From positions 1-64,000 of the forward strand of contig NZ_JAMBPQ010000024.1 of NCBI RefSeq assembly GCF_024206495.1: DNA of 64,000 nt, given 5' to 3'. The position numbers and the translations under genes are program-made. Position 1 is the stretch's first letter, and every line of letters starts with the position of its first letter. The DNA is from Paraburkholderia sp. CNPSo 3272. GTDB taxonomy: Bacteria > Pseudomonadota > Gammaproteobacteria > Burkholderiales > Burkholderiaceae. Positions 9,078 through 17,011 of the stretch are shown piece by piece. The notes under the pieces were generated by a model, which worked only from the letters and a program-made list of their open reading frames with translations, was not told the DNA's origin and did no database searches.

Positions 9078-9854
9078 ATGAATATCCTGCTCGTCTATGC
9101 ACATCCCGAACCGAAGTCGCTCAATGGCGCGCTCAGAGACTTCACCGTGCGGCGTCTTGAAGCGGCGGGTCACGCCGTTCAGATGTCGGACCTCTATGCC
9201 ATGAACTGGAAAGCGACGCTCGACGCGCAGGACAGCGTCGAGCGCCGGGGCAACGCGCCGTTTGATCCAGCGCTCGATTCGAAGCACGCTTTCGAGAACG
9301 GCCTACAAACCGGGGACATCGCGCGGGAGCAGGCAAAGCTCTTGTGGGCCGATACGCTTATCCTGCAGTTTCCGCTCTGGTGGTTCTCGATGCCTGCCAT
9401 CCTCAAGGGCTGGGTCGAGCGTGTTTTCGCGTACGGCTTCGCCTATGGCGTGGGCGAGCACTCCGACGTGCGCTGGGGGGACCGCTACGGAGAAGGTACG
9501 CTGGCTGGCAAGCGCGCGATGCTCGTCGTGACGATGGGCGGCTGGGCGTCGCATTACGGGCCTCGGGGGGTGAACGGCCCGATCGACGACATTCTCTTCC
9601 CGATCCATCATGGCGTGCTCTATTACCCGGGCTACGACGTGCTGCCGCCGTTTCTCGTGTATCGCACGGGGCGCATGGACGAGGTGCGCTATGCGCAAAC
9701 ACGCGACGCGCTCGGCGCTCGTCTCGACGTGCTGGCACAGGCCGAACCCATCGCGTTCCGCAAGCAAAATGGCGGTGCGTATGAAATCCCGGCGCTCACG
9801 CTGCGTGAAGACGTTGCGCCCGAAAGCACGGGGTTTGCCGCGCACATTGCGTAA
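9078..9854 (+). CDS. NAD(P)H:quinone oxidoreductase, flavodoxin-fold
   Basis: A 258-residue cytoplasmic flavoenzyme of the MdaB/NQO1 family, predicted to reduce quinones by two electrons from NAD(P)H. The N-terminus MNILLVYAHPEPKSLNGALRD is the FMN/FAD phosphate-loop region. LILQFPLWWFSMPAILKGWV (about residues 94-113) and FAYGFAYG are the family's active-site segments, and GWASHYGPRGVNG follows. The ATG is preceded by AGGGAGCCCTCCT. The ~30-residue tail beyond the core is somewhat longer than in NQO1-like enzymes. Expression is likely controlled by the divergent LysR gene. Confidence 0.9.
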   Translation: MNILLVYAHPEPKSLNGALRDFTVRRLEAAGHAVQMSDLYAMNWKATLDAQDSVERRGNAPFDPALDSKHAFENGLQTGDIAREQAKLLWADTLILQFPLWWFSMPAILKGWVERVFAYGFAYGVGEHSDVRWGDRYGEGTLAGKRAMLVVTMGGWASHYGPRGVNGPIDDILFPIHHGVLYYPGYDVLPPFLVYRTGRMDEVRYAQTRDALGARLDVLAQAEPIAFRKQNGGAYEIPALTLREDVAPESTGFAAHIA

Positions 9855-9971
9855 GCGAGGGCGGTTGCGCTCACGGTGCCGCCGTCTGCTGAACCTGCCG
9901 TTAAGCAGGATGAACGCCTGCCTGGCAGGCTCTCATCGCACTGCCCCCACGCGCGACCATCGTTCGAATTC

Positions 9972-10967
9972 CTAAAAACTGACCGCAAGGCCGAACGAAA
10001 CGCCGTGCACGTTGTGGCCAAACACATAGCGGACCATCGCCCGCGTACGGGTAATGATGACGGGATACGCGCTGCTGTCCAGTTCCAGGCCCACGCCGAG
10101 CGAGGTGAGTTCGTTGAAGCCGAGCACCCCGGCGCTGTCGCCGAAATAATGCGAGTAGGCGAACTCCAGCACGTAGCGCACCGGCTTGTCGAGCGCGTGC
10201 CAGCCCGTTGGCGCGCGCCAGCGCGTCCAGAGGCTCACTTGCTGCGCCATGGCGGAACCCTGAACGGCTTCCGAACTCCCGCCGAAGCTGCGAAGGTAGA
10301 TATCGGTCGCGCGTAATTCCGCATCGATTTCGTAGTTTTCGCGGTAGTGCTCATAGTCGAGCATGAGCGAGCCGCCGTAGCCATAGGCGTCCAGATAGCC
10401 GTTATTGAGGAATTGGAGATTGCTGTCCGTGACATGGTTGAACAACGTCTGTCCGATCCGCAGATCGCTGGAAACACGTCCGATCGTGCCGTTTATGATC
10501 GGGCGAAACACGAGTTCGTTGGTGATGCGGAAGTCCCAGCCAAGTCCCACCGTGCCGCTGAAGGTATTCCACCTCGTGGGCACCGCCCGCGTCTGTGCGC
10601 CGTCGGTTGCGATGAACGTCGGGTCGTAGCGGCTATAGGCGAGCGTGCCTTCCATGTACAACGGAAACGAACGGCTCAGCGTGAAGCCGCCGCCCAGCTG
10701 TGTCTGTCCGAAGCCCGGGTTGCCGGTGGTGCCGTTGTTGATCGACAGCGAACTGGTGGTGACGTCCGGCACGGTGGTGTAGGTCATGATGGACAGCACA
10801 GCGTCCGCATGCTGCTTGATGTTGCCGCCTATCACGGTCTGGTTCGACAACTGGCCCGGTACGTTCTGCGCATGCGCTTGCCACGGCAGCACGGCGGCAA
10901 GCAACGCCGCGCCAGTCTTCACTAGCGCGATGCGCAGTTGCAGCCAACGGACGGTGGTGATCGTCAT
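9972..10967 (-). CDS. Outer-membrane beta-barrel protein of unknown function
   Basis: A 331-residue protein with a clear signal peptide: KTGAALLAAVLPWQAHA, cut before QNV at about residue 34. A long alternating, glycine/aromatic-rich body and a C-terminal phenylalanine (VSFGLAVSF) mark an outer-membrane barrel, similar in texture to autotransporter-like barrels. I do not recognise a specific family. The start used gives a normal signal peptide. An in-frame ATG at 11057 has a better ribosome site (GGAGG, nine bases) but adds 30 polar residues and overlaps the channel gene by 20 bases. It is the last gene of the minus-strand efflux operon, so a role in envelope transport is plausible but unproven. 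Confidence 0.7.
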   Translation of the reverse strand: MTITTVRWLQLRIALVKTGAALLAAVLPWQAHAQNVPGQLSNQTVIGGNIKQHADAVLSIMTYTTVPDVTTSSLSINNGTTGNPGFGQTQLGGGFTLSRSFPLYMEGTLAYSRYDPTFIATDGAQTRAVPTRWNTFSGTVGLGWDFRITNELVFRPIINGTIGRVSSDLRIGQTLFNHVTDSNLQFLNNGYLDAYGYGGSLMLDYEHYRENYEIDAELRATDIYLRSFGGSSEAVQGSAMAQQVSLWTRWRAPTGWHALDKPVRYVLEFAYSHYFGDSAGVLGFNELTSLGVGLELDSSAYPVIITRTRAMVRYVFGHNVHGVSFGLAVSF

Positions 10968-11037
10968 GTTCGATCCGGCCGGCTCCCGATGCCCCGTGGG
11001 GTTTGTTTGCACCTGCTCGAACTTGCTTGGAGCCTTC

Positions 11038-11418
11038 TCATGCCCGATTGCGCGCATGGCGTGAGGCCTCCTGCACGCCGCGTACGGCGGCGGCCACGAT
11101 CAATCCGGTAAACACGAGGCCTATCAGTCCGAGCAGCACCGCGTCGATACGGCCGAACGCGGTGGTCGGTACCACATCGCCGTAACCGATGGTCAGCGCC
11201 GTGATCGCGCAGAAGTACACGGTCTCGCCCATCGGCGAAGGGGTGCGGTTCAGCGTCTCCACGGCGCCCCCGAAATAGAACATGCCGATCGTCAGGATGA
11301 CGAATATCAGTAGCAGCCCGGCCAAAAGCAGCCGCATATACCAGATGGTCCGGCCCGATTCCAGCAGGATTTCGCGTGCTTTCGGGGCGTGGTCCGCGCT
11401 TGATGACGCATTGTTCAT
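11038..11418 (-). CDS. Two-helix potassium-channel-type protein
   Basis: A 126-residue inner-membrane protein with the Ion_trans_2 layout: a first membrane helix at ~residues 29-50 (LLLAGLLLIFVILTIGMFYF), a pore loop with the selectivity filter TIGYGDVVP, and a second helix at ~92-113. This is a minimal KcsA-like subunit expected to form tetramers. There is no cytosolic ligand-binding domain, and the tail is short and basic. The start at 11418 has AGGAGG nine bases upstream and overlaps the stop of the preceding DUF2955 gene by four bases (ATGA). This implies co-translation with efflux genes, an unusual partner set. Confidence 0.85.
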   Translation of the reverse strand: MNNASSSADHAPKAREILLESGRTIWYMRLLLAGLLLIFVILTIGMFYFGGAVETLNRTPSPMGETVYFCAITALTIGYGDVVPTTAFGRIDAVLLGLIGLVFTGLIVAAAVRGVQEASRHARNRA

Positions 11419-12461
11419 GGCGTATTCCTCCTGGGCACGGCTGCGCCACGCTGTGCGAAACGCTCGACTATCTGCAACATCAGGCACGCGTAAGCGGTGA
11501 CGGCAAGAAAGAGCGCCATGCGCACGGCGAATGCGCGGTACACGTCCTTGCCCGCCACGCTGTCCTGGACCGACTGACCCAGCAGAATGATCATCGTGAC
11601 GAGACTGTTCAGCCAGAAGCCGGGCGAATAACGCGTGGGGCGAATGCGATAAAGCTTGCGCGCCACGAGCAGGCCGAACAGCAGCATCCAGAGATAGAAC
11701 ATCCAGATGTTCACGAAGAGCCTGAGCGCAAACCAGAACGCGACGGCGAGCAGTCCGCCGAGCGCGGTGGAACCGAGCAGTTCGCGCGCCGCGCCGCGTG
11801 CCGAGGTGGTGCAGCTTTGCCTGCCGAGGCTCACGGACTTCATGATGACCGGCATGTAGCTCGCGGGGTCGCTCATCGCCAGCAGCCAGGCCGGCATGAC
11901 CACGAGCGCGGCCTGCAAGGCGATACGCGACGCCGTCTCCTGCGGCAGGACGCGCGCAGCCGGTTTCGCGTCCGCCACCGCGGCGCCGGGCTCGGGAAAG
12001 AGCGCATGACTCACGATCGAGACGAGCACGGCGAGCAGCAGTCCTTTGATGAGCGCGCCGACCACCGTGGCGGCGAGTTGCTGGTCGGCCACGCCGGCCG
12101 CGGTAATCATCGTGAGGCCCGCCGCGAGGAACGTCGCCACGAGATTGTTGCCGCCGCGCAGGCCGGCGCGAAACGCGAGGAAGAGGCAGAGACCGACGAG
12201 CAGCACGCCCGCGAACGCGTAATAGCGCAGCACGGGGACGAGCAGCAGGCCGCTGCCCGTCGTGAGCGCGACGACCAGTGCGAGAGCGAGCGCCGCCTTG
12301 AGCGAAAGCGGCCGGTTTTGCGTCCCCAGCAGAAAGACGGCGAGCACCGGCGCGATCACTGGAATCGGAAAGGCGAGCGCGAAGCTGATCGCAAGCGTGA
12401 GCGCCGTGCCGGTGGCAACGCGTAGCGCGCGGCGGCCGGGAATCGATGGGCTCGTTTGCAT
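11415..12461 (-). CDS. DUF2955 / FUSC-like inner-membrane protein
   Basis: A 348-residue integral membrane protein with about ten hydrophobic segments in two similar sets (residues ~15-140 and ~185-335) separated by a short hydrophilic stretch (~160-180). The pattern LRVATGTALTLAISFALAFP near the N-terminus is typical of DUF2955 proteins, relatives of the aromatic-acid exporter (FUSC) family. These pair with HlyD adaptors and NodT outer-membrane proteins, exactly as here. It starts nine bases after the HlyD stop, and its own stop overlaps the channel start. The substrate is unknown; family members export aromatic or organic acids. Confidence 0.8.
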   Translation of the reverse strand: MQTSPSIPGRRALRVATGTALTLAISFALAFPIPVIAPVLAVFLLGTQNRPLSLKAALALALVVALTTGSGLLLVPVLRYYAFAGVLLVGLCLFLAFRAGLRGGNNLVATFLAAGLTMITAAGVADQQLAATVVGALIKGLLLAVLVSIVSHALFPEPGAAVADAKPAARVLPQETASRIALQAALVVMPAWLLAMSDPASYMPVIMKSVSLGRQSCTTSARGAARELLGSTALGGLLAVAFWFALRLFVNIWMFYLWMLLFGLLVARKLYRIRPTRYSPGFWLNSLVTMIILLGQSVQDSVAGKDVYRAFAVRMALFLAVTAYACLMLQIVERFAQRGAAVPRRNTP

Positions 12462-12470
12462 GGACGCCGC

Positions 12471-13589
12471 TCAGTAGAGGTAGGAAAGCCAGCTCATCAC
12501 CCGCAGGAACACGCGGCCGAGCGGATTGAGCGGGTTGCCGGCGCTCGGAAACGCCATCACTTCCGCCTGCCCGCCCACGCGGACGTTGCGCAGCCGTGCG
12601 CGTTCGTCGCTGTCGAACTCGACGATCACGGGAAAGCGTTGCGCGGGGCGCAGCCAGTCGCGGCTATTCTGCACGGTGGGCAAGGTGCCGGGCGGCGTGC
12701 TCTGTCCGACGCTCACGCCATAGCCGATGCTGCGGATGCGTCCGCCGAACACTTCGCCCGGCAGCGCGTCGAGCGCGATGGCGACGGGCGTGCCCGCATG
12801 AAGGCGGCCTAGATTGTTCTCCGTCATGTCCGCGCTGACCCAGACATCGTGAATGGCGATGAGCGTCATGACCGGATTGCCCGCTGCCGCGAACTGGCCG
12901 ACTTCAGTGCGCAGGTCGGTGATGACGCCGGCCGAGCGCGCGCGAATGCGCGTATTGGCGAGATCGAGTTCGGCCTTTTCGAGCGCGCCCGCGGCGCTGC
13001 GCAACTGCGCGTTCTCCGCCTCGTTGCCGCCTTGCTGTTCGCGCGCGCGTTCGATTTCGGCCCGGGCCGCTTCGACCTGGCTTTGCGCCTGCTCGTGCGT
13101 GGCGCGCGCCACCTCGAGCCGCCGCAGCGAGACCGTGCCTTCGTCTTCGCGGTACAGCCGTTCCAGCCGGTCGCTATCCTGGCGCGCCTTGACCTCGTTG
13201 GCGAGCGCCGCGCGCAACGAGGCTTGCGCCGAATCGATCCCGGCGGTGCTCGCGCCGATCTGACGGCGCGTGGATTCGAGGTCGGCGCGCGCGCGGTCGG
13301 CGGCAATGCGGTATTGCTCTTTGTCGATTTCGAACAGCACGTCGCCCGCGTTGACTTCCTGGTTGTTGTGCACGAGCACGCGTGTCACGCGTCCCGACAC
13401 TTCCGTCGCAACGGGCACGACGTAGGCCGCAATGCGCGCCTGCTGCGTATAAGGCGTGAAGCGATCGGCAAGCAGGTACCAGACCAGGCTGATGGCGATC
13501 AGGACGACGACCCACTTGAGCGCCTTGCCCGAGGAGTCGGAAGCCGGCGGCGCCTCGCGCGGGCTGGAAGGTTCGGACGCGCTGCTCAT
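12471..13589 (-). CDS. HlyD/EmrA-type efflux adaptor (membrane fusion protein)
   Basis: A 372-residue periplasmic adaptor. An N-terminal cytosolic tail rich in Ser/Pro is followed by one anchor helix (residues ~24-44, ALKWVVVLIAISLVWYLL). The first lipoyl half-motif is VSGRVTRVLVHNNQEVNAGD. A long alpha-helical hairpin runs from ~95 to ~205 (heptad-like, Ala/Gln/Glu-rich). The second lipoyl half is TRIRARSAGVITDLRTEVG. The C-terminal beta barrel ends in a hydrophobic VFLRVMSWLSYLY tail. It bridges the inner-membrane DUF2955 protein and the NodT channel. The start at 13589 overlaps the NodT stop by four bases (ATGA), so translation is coupled. Confidence 0.9.
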   Translation of the reverse strand: MSSASEPSSPREAPPASDSSGKALKWVVVLIAISLVWYLLADRFTPYTQQARIAAYVVPVATEVSGRVTRVLVHNNQEVNAGDVLFEIDKEQYRIAADRARADLESTRRQIGASTAGIDSAQASLRAALANEVKARQDSDRLERLYREDEGTVSLRRLEVARATHEQAQSQVEAARAEIERAREQQGGNEAENAQLRSAAGALEKAELDLANTRIRARSAGVITDLRTEVGQFAAAGNPVMTLIAIHDVWVSADMTENNLGRLHAGTPVAIALDALPGEVFGGRIRSIGYGVSVGQSTPPGTLPTVQNSRDWLRPAQRFPVIVEFDSDERARLRNVRVGGQAEVMAFPSAGNPLNPLGRVFLRVMSWLSYLY

Positions 13590-15163
13590 CGTGTCGGCCC
13601 GGCCGGTTGAGCGCCAGGCGCTTGCGCGGCAGAGGGCGATGCCGGTTCGTCGAGCAGGTCGCCCCAGTCCGTGCGTCGCTGCATCTGGGCGCGGGTAGCG
13701 GGATCGATGAGCGGCTGATCGAGGTCCCAGCCGCCGTCGACGGCCTTGTACAGCGCAATGAGGCTGCTCACGGCGTTGCCGCGATTGACGACGAATGCGT
13801 CCTGCTGCGCGGAGAGTGCTCGCTGCGCGTCGAGCACGCGCTGGAAGTCCGAGTACCCTTCGCGGTAGATCGTATTGGCGAGCGTGAGCGAGCGCTGCGC
13901 CGCGCCTTGCGCATCGTGCAGGATGGTATCGCGCTGCAGTGCCGCGTTCAGCGCAGTTGCCGCGTCGTCGGCCTCGCGCGCCGCGTCGCGCACGGTGTCC
14001 TGATACGCAACGATCAATTGCTGCAGGCGGGCATCCTGCACGCGCACGTTGTTCGTGATGCGGCCGTGATCGAACAGGTTCCATGTGATGCTCGGGCCGC
14101 CCACCACGGCGAGCGTGCTCGGCGCGCCGGTGAGCGAGCTGGCGCTCCACACGAGCGAGCCGACCAGCGAAACGGATGGGTACAGATCGGCCTTCGCCAC
14201 GCCGATCAGGGCCGACTGGGCGGCCATCTGCTGCTCCGCGGCGCGCACGTCCGGCCGTCGCAGCAATAGCTTCGCGGGCACATCCTGAAGCACGGCGCGG
14301 TCGATGAGCGGGACGAAGCCCGCCTTGGCCGGCTGCACGTCGAGTTCCGGCAGCGGGCCGGGCGGGCGCCCGAGCAACACGCTAAGCGCGTGACGCGCCA
14401 CCGCGATCTGGCTTTCGAACACGGGAATGCTGCTCAGCGTGCCGAGATACTGCGTTTTTGCTTGCTGGAGATCGAGCTCGTCGGTTTCGCCGCTCTTGAA
14501 GAGCTTTTGCGTGATCTCGTAGCTGCGCTTTTGCAACTGCGCGTTTTCGCGCGCAATGCGCAGGCGCGCTTCGGTCGTGCGCAGCGTGTAATAGGTGTCC
14601 GCGACCTGCGCGTGAACGAGCACTAGCGCGTCCTCGCGGTTGTCCTGGGCGGCGAAGAACGAGGCGTCGGCCGATTCGATCGCGCGGCTAAAGCGTCCCC
14701 AGAAGTCCAGTTCCCAGCCGATGCTGAAGCCAAGACCGTATTGGAAGTACGCGCCCGAACGCGGGTCGAAACCGTCATGGCGCTTGCGCGCCGAGGCCAG
14801 CACGTCGGCGTTGGCCTGCTGCACCTGCGGGTAACGCCCCGCGAGCGCGATGCCGAGCTGGGCGCGCGCCTCGATCACGCGCAAGGCGGCGATCTTCAGG
14901 TCGCCGTTGTCCGCGTCGGCCGCGGCAATCAGCTGTTCGAGATTGTCGTCCCCGAATACGCGCCACCATTGCCGCGCGTCGGGTTGCTCGTCGGCTTGTG
15001 CCGCGATCGACGTGACCTGCTCGATCGACGCGCTGCTCCAGTGCTCGCTCCAGCTCTCGTGTTGCGGCTGAAAGTCGGGGCCCACGCGCATGCACGCGGC
15101 CAGTAGCGTGCTCAGGCAGCAGGCGCCGAGCGGGAGCCAGTAAGGGCGCTCGCAGAGGATCAC
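13586..15163 (-). CDS. NodT-family outer-membrane efflux lipoprotein
   Basis: A 525-residue TolC-like channel. A signal peptide ends in the lipobox LLAAC at about residue 24, predicting a lipid-anchored outer-membrane protein. The two OEP repeats appear as long helical segments with the paired motif ADVLASARKRHDGF ... SIGWELDFWGRF, and later LRRPDVRAAEQQMAAQSA with LYPSVSLVGSL, which are hallmarks of the NodT branch. Length is a little above the family's usual ~480. The tail is proline/alanine-rich. It starts near the end of the permease gene and overlaps the adaptor gene, within a six-gene operon. Confidence 0.9.
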   Translation of the reverse strand: MILCERPYWLPLGACCLSTLLAACMRVGPDFQPQHESWSEHWSSASIEQVTSIAAQADEQPDARQWWRVFGDDNLEQLIAAADADNGDLKIAALRVIEARAQLGIALAGRYPQVQQANADVLASARKRHDGFDPRSGAYFQYGLGFSIGWELDFWGRFSRAIESADASFFAAQDNREDALVLVHAQVADTYYTLRTTEARLRIARENAQLQKRSYEITQKLFKSGETDELDLQQAKTQYLGTLSSIPVFESQIAVARHALSVLLGRPPGPLPELDVQPAKAGFVPLIDRAVLQDVPAKLLLRRPDVRAAEQQMAAQSALIGVAKADLYPSVSLVGSLVWSASSLTGAPSTLAVVGGPSITWNLFDHGRITNNVRVQDARLQQLIVAYQDTVRDAAREADDAATALNAALQRDTILHDAQGAAQRSLTLANTIYREGYSDFQRVLDAQRALSAQQDAFVVNRGNAVSSLIALYKAVDGGWDLDQPLIDPATRAQMQRRTDWGDLLDEPASPSAAQAPGAQPAGPTR

Positions 15164-15179
15164 AGGGCGGCCTCGCGGC

Positions 15180-16286
15180 TCAGGCCTGCTGTTCTTCTCG
15201 TGCGTGCCCGGTTTGCGGCTGGTCTTTCACCCAGCGCCAGAACAGTTGATAGCCAACGGCGAGCATCACCGGGCCGATGAACAGGCCGATCACGCCGCCC
15301 GTGACCATGCCGCCGATCGCGCCGATCAGCACCACGGGCATGGGCACCGCCACGCCGCGCCCGAGCAGCAGCGGCTTGAGCACATTGTCGGCGAGACCGG
15401 CAACGAACTCGTAGACGGAGAACACGATGGTCGCCGTGCTCACGCCCTGCGTCATGATCACGAAGATGATGACGGGCACGGTGACGAGCGTCGCGGGCAG
15501 CTGCATGATGCCGATCAGCAGCACGGCCAGCGCGAGCAGGCCTGCGCCGGGAATGCCCATCACGATGAAGCCGACGCCGATCAACACCATCTGGATGAAC
15601 GCGATGCCCACCACCCCCTGCGCGACGGCGCGAATCGTGGCGGTGCAAAGGTCGGCGATTTGCGGGCCGTTCTCCGGGCCGGAAATGCGCGAGGCGATCT
15701 GCACCGTGCTGCGATACCCCGTCTCGCCGTGGGCCATGAGAATGCCCGCAACGATCAGGGCTACGAAGAAAACAAGCAGCGCGGCGCCAAGCCCGGTGAT
15801 CGTGCCGAGCAGCGCGAGACCGGCCGCCTTCAGTTGCGGTGCGAACCGCTGCACGAGACCGGCAATATCCGTCGACGCCTGCATCCAGAAGTCGTATACG
15901 CGCTGACCGACGATGGGCCAGTGAGCGATAGAGTCGGCGGGAGGCGGGATATGAAACGTGCCGCCCTTCGCGACGCTCATGGCATGCTCGATCGAATCGG
16001 CCACGGCGACGCCGAGCAGCCAGGTGGGCGCCAGGATCACGGCGAACGCCACGAGGATGATGAGCGTGGCGATGAGTCCATCCTTGCGGGGGAAGCTGCG
16101 CTGCAGCTTCATTTGCAGCGGATAGAGCGTGACCGCGAGAATCACGGACCAGACCATGAGGTCGAGGAACGGGGCGAAGATGCGAAAGCAGAACATCGCC
16201 AGGACGGCAATGAGCGCGGCGCGAATCAGAACATCGAGCAAATCCCGGGATTGCGCCTTCGGCGTTGATCTAGTGGGCAGCAGCAT
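15180..16286 (-). CDS. AI-2E/PerM-family permease
   Basis: A 368-residue inner-membrane protein of the AI-2E transporter (PerM/YdiK) family with eight predicted helices. A helix pair at ~17-60 is followed by a long periplasmic loop (~95-150, FHIPPPADSIAHWPIVGQRV). The conserved C-terminal bundle includes IPGAGLLALAVLLIGIMQLP, VLKPLLLGRG and MPVVLIGAIGGMVTGGVIGL. Despite the family name, few members are shown to move autoinducer-2; some act as ion/proton antiporters. The start at 16286 has GAGGAGA nine bases upstream. It is the first gene of the efflux operon. Confidence 0.85.
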   Translation of the reverse strand: MLLPTRSTPKAQSRDLLDVLIRAALIAVLAMFCFRIFAPFLDLMVWSVILAVTLYPLQMKLQRSFPRKDGLIATLIILVAFAVILAPTWLLGVAVADSIEHAMSVAKGGTFHIPPPADSIAHWPIVGQRVYDFWMQASTDIAGLVQRFAPQLKAAGLALLGTITGLGAALLVFFVALIVAGILMAHGETGYRSTVQIASRISGPENGPQIADLCTATIRAVAQGVVGIAFIQMVLIGVGFIVMGIPGAGLLALAVLLIGIMQLPATLVTVPVIIFVIMTQGVSTATIVFSVYEFVAGLADNVLKPLLLGRGVAVPMPVVLIGAIGGMVTGGVIGLFIGPVMLAVGYQLFWRWVKDQPQTGHAREEQQA

Positions 16287-16783
16287 CGTCTGTGTCTCCT
16301 CGCTGACCCGGGCGTGCAATCCAGACGCGCCCAGGCTCCTATCGCGTTCCGGCGAGGACCGCCGGAACTCCAGGTAGTACGAGAAACTGTCCGCCGACGT
16401 TGCGCTCCTTTCCGGCATGGCCCCGTGACAGGGAGCACAGCTCTACGATGTTTGCAGTCGCCTGTGAGTTGTGCGGAGCGCGTCGTCGAATTGAGTCTAT
16501 TACACGCACTGAAAAGGAACAATGAACGCGCGGCCCGCTTTGGACCAGCCAGAAAAGCGCTTGGCAGGGCATGTTTACAGAGTAGCGCCGTCGCGCCGAA
16601 GGGCAAGACGGTGCGCGGCGATGGTGCGGGGCATCGCTGCAGTGCACCAGCAGGAGCCACCAGAAGCACACGATTGGTGGCGCGCAGCCGGTCTGCGCTT
16701 CGCGTGCCACGAGCGCTGCTTGAACCGTGAAACCCGCGCCAGCCGGGCGTTACGCAAGGCGCGCGGGCCGCCTGCAGACCGGG
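16287..16783. other. Divergent control region between the efflux operon and the nitrate operon
   Basis: About 500 bases with no supported gene. It should hold the promoter of the minus-strand efflux operon and, at its right end, the enhancer of the nitrate unit. Two NtrC-like half-matching sites are visible: TGCACCA at 16643 and GCACACGATTGGTGGC at 16666-16681. The latter is close to the GCAC-N-GGTGC palindrome and lies about 130-145 bases upstream of the predicted sigma-54 start near 16810. Confidence 0.45.
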
Positions 16784-16799
16784 TGGCATACCTATTGCT
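16784..16799 (+). promoter_or_regulatory. Sigma-54-type promoter of the PilJ-N/narK operon
   Basis: TGGCAT, five bases, TTGCT, with GG and GC ten bases apart, matches the -24/-12 consensus TGGCAY-N5-TTGCW. Transcription would begin about twelve bases after the GC, near 16810, which is the first base before the P1 hairpin of the leader. Confidence 0.75.
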
Positions 16800-16810
16800 T
16801 TGTCGCTACC

Positions 16811-16948
16811 GGGGCCAATGAAGGCTCCAATGAATTGCATCATCGTCCCGCCGTGAGCGGGATCATTCGATTGTGCGGGGCAACGGCGTCCCGAAGCAGC
16901 ACTCCACGGCACAGCGTGCGTGGCGAGTGCGCTTCGGGACGCTTTTTT
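16811..16948 (+). promoter_or_regulatory. ANTAR-type two-hairpin antitermination leader of the PilJ-N/narK operon
   Basis: P1: arms GGGGCC and GGCTCC (16811-16816, 16823-16828, one G-U pair) with loop AATGAA. P2: arms GGGGC and GTCCC (16877-16881, 16888-16892) with loop AACGGC. Both loops are six bases with A at 1 and G at 4, the rule for ANTAR-domain RNA targets. The 3' part of P2 is the 5' arm of a terminator: GCGTCCCGAAGC (16886-16897) pairs perfectly with GCTTCGGGACGC (16931-16942), followed by six T. P2 and the terminator are mutually exclusive, so an ANTAR protein holding P1/P2 would allow read-through into 17012. This is a sequence reading; folding was not computed. Confidence 0.8.
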
Positions 16949-17011
16949 ATGCGCGTTGCGCACGCGCCCCGTCTGGCAACACTTTCGCGGCGCGATTTGC
17001 ACAACTAAAGA

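Noticed and set aside
16843..16863. The TCCCGC/GCGGGA hairpin in the narK leader as an ANTAR hairpin
   Set aside because: Its loop (CGTGA) has five bases and lacks A1/G4; the GGGGCC-AATGAA-GGCTCC hairpin at 16811 fits the rule and the transcription start instead.
16973..16989. A sigma-54-like TGGCAACACTTTCGC just before the PilJ-N gene
   Set aside because: Keeps GG-N10-GC but deviates from the consensus and lies downstream of the leader terminator, where a second sigma-54 start would bypass the antitermination module; the site at 16784 is a far better match.
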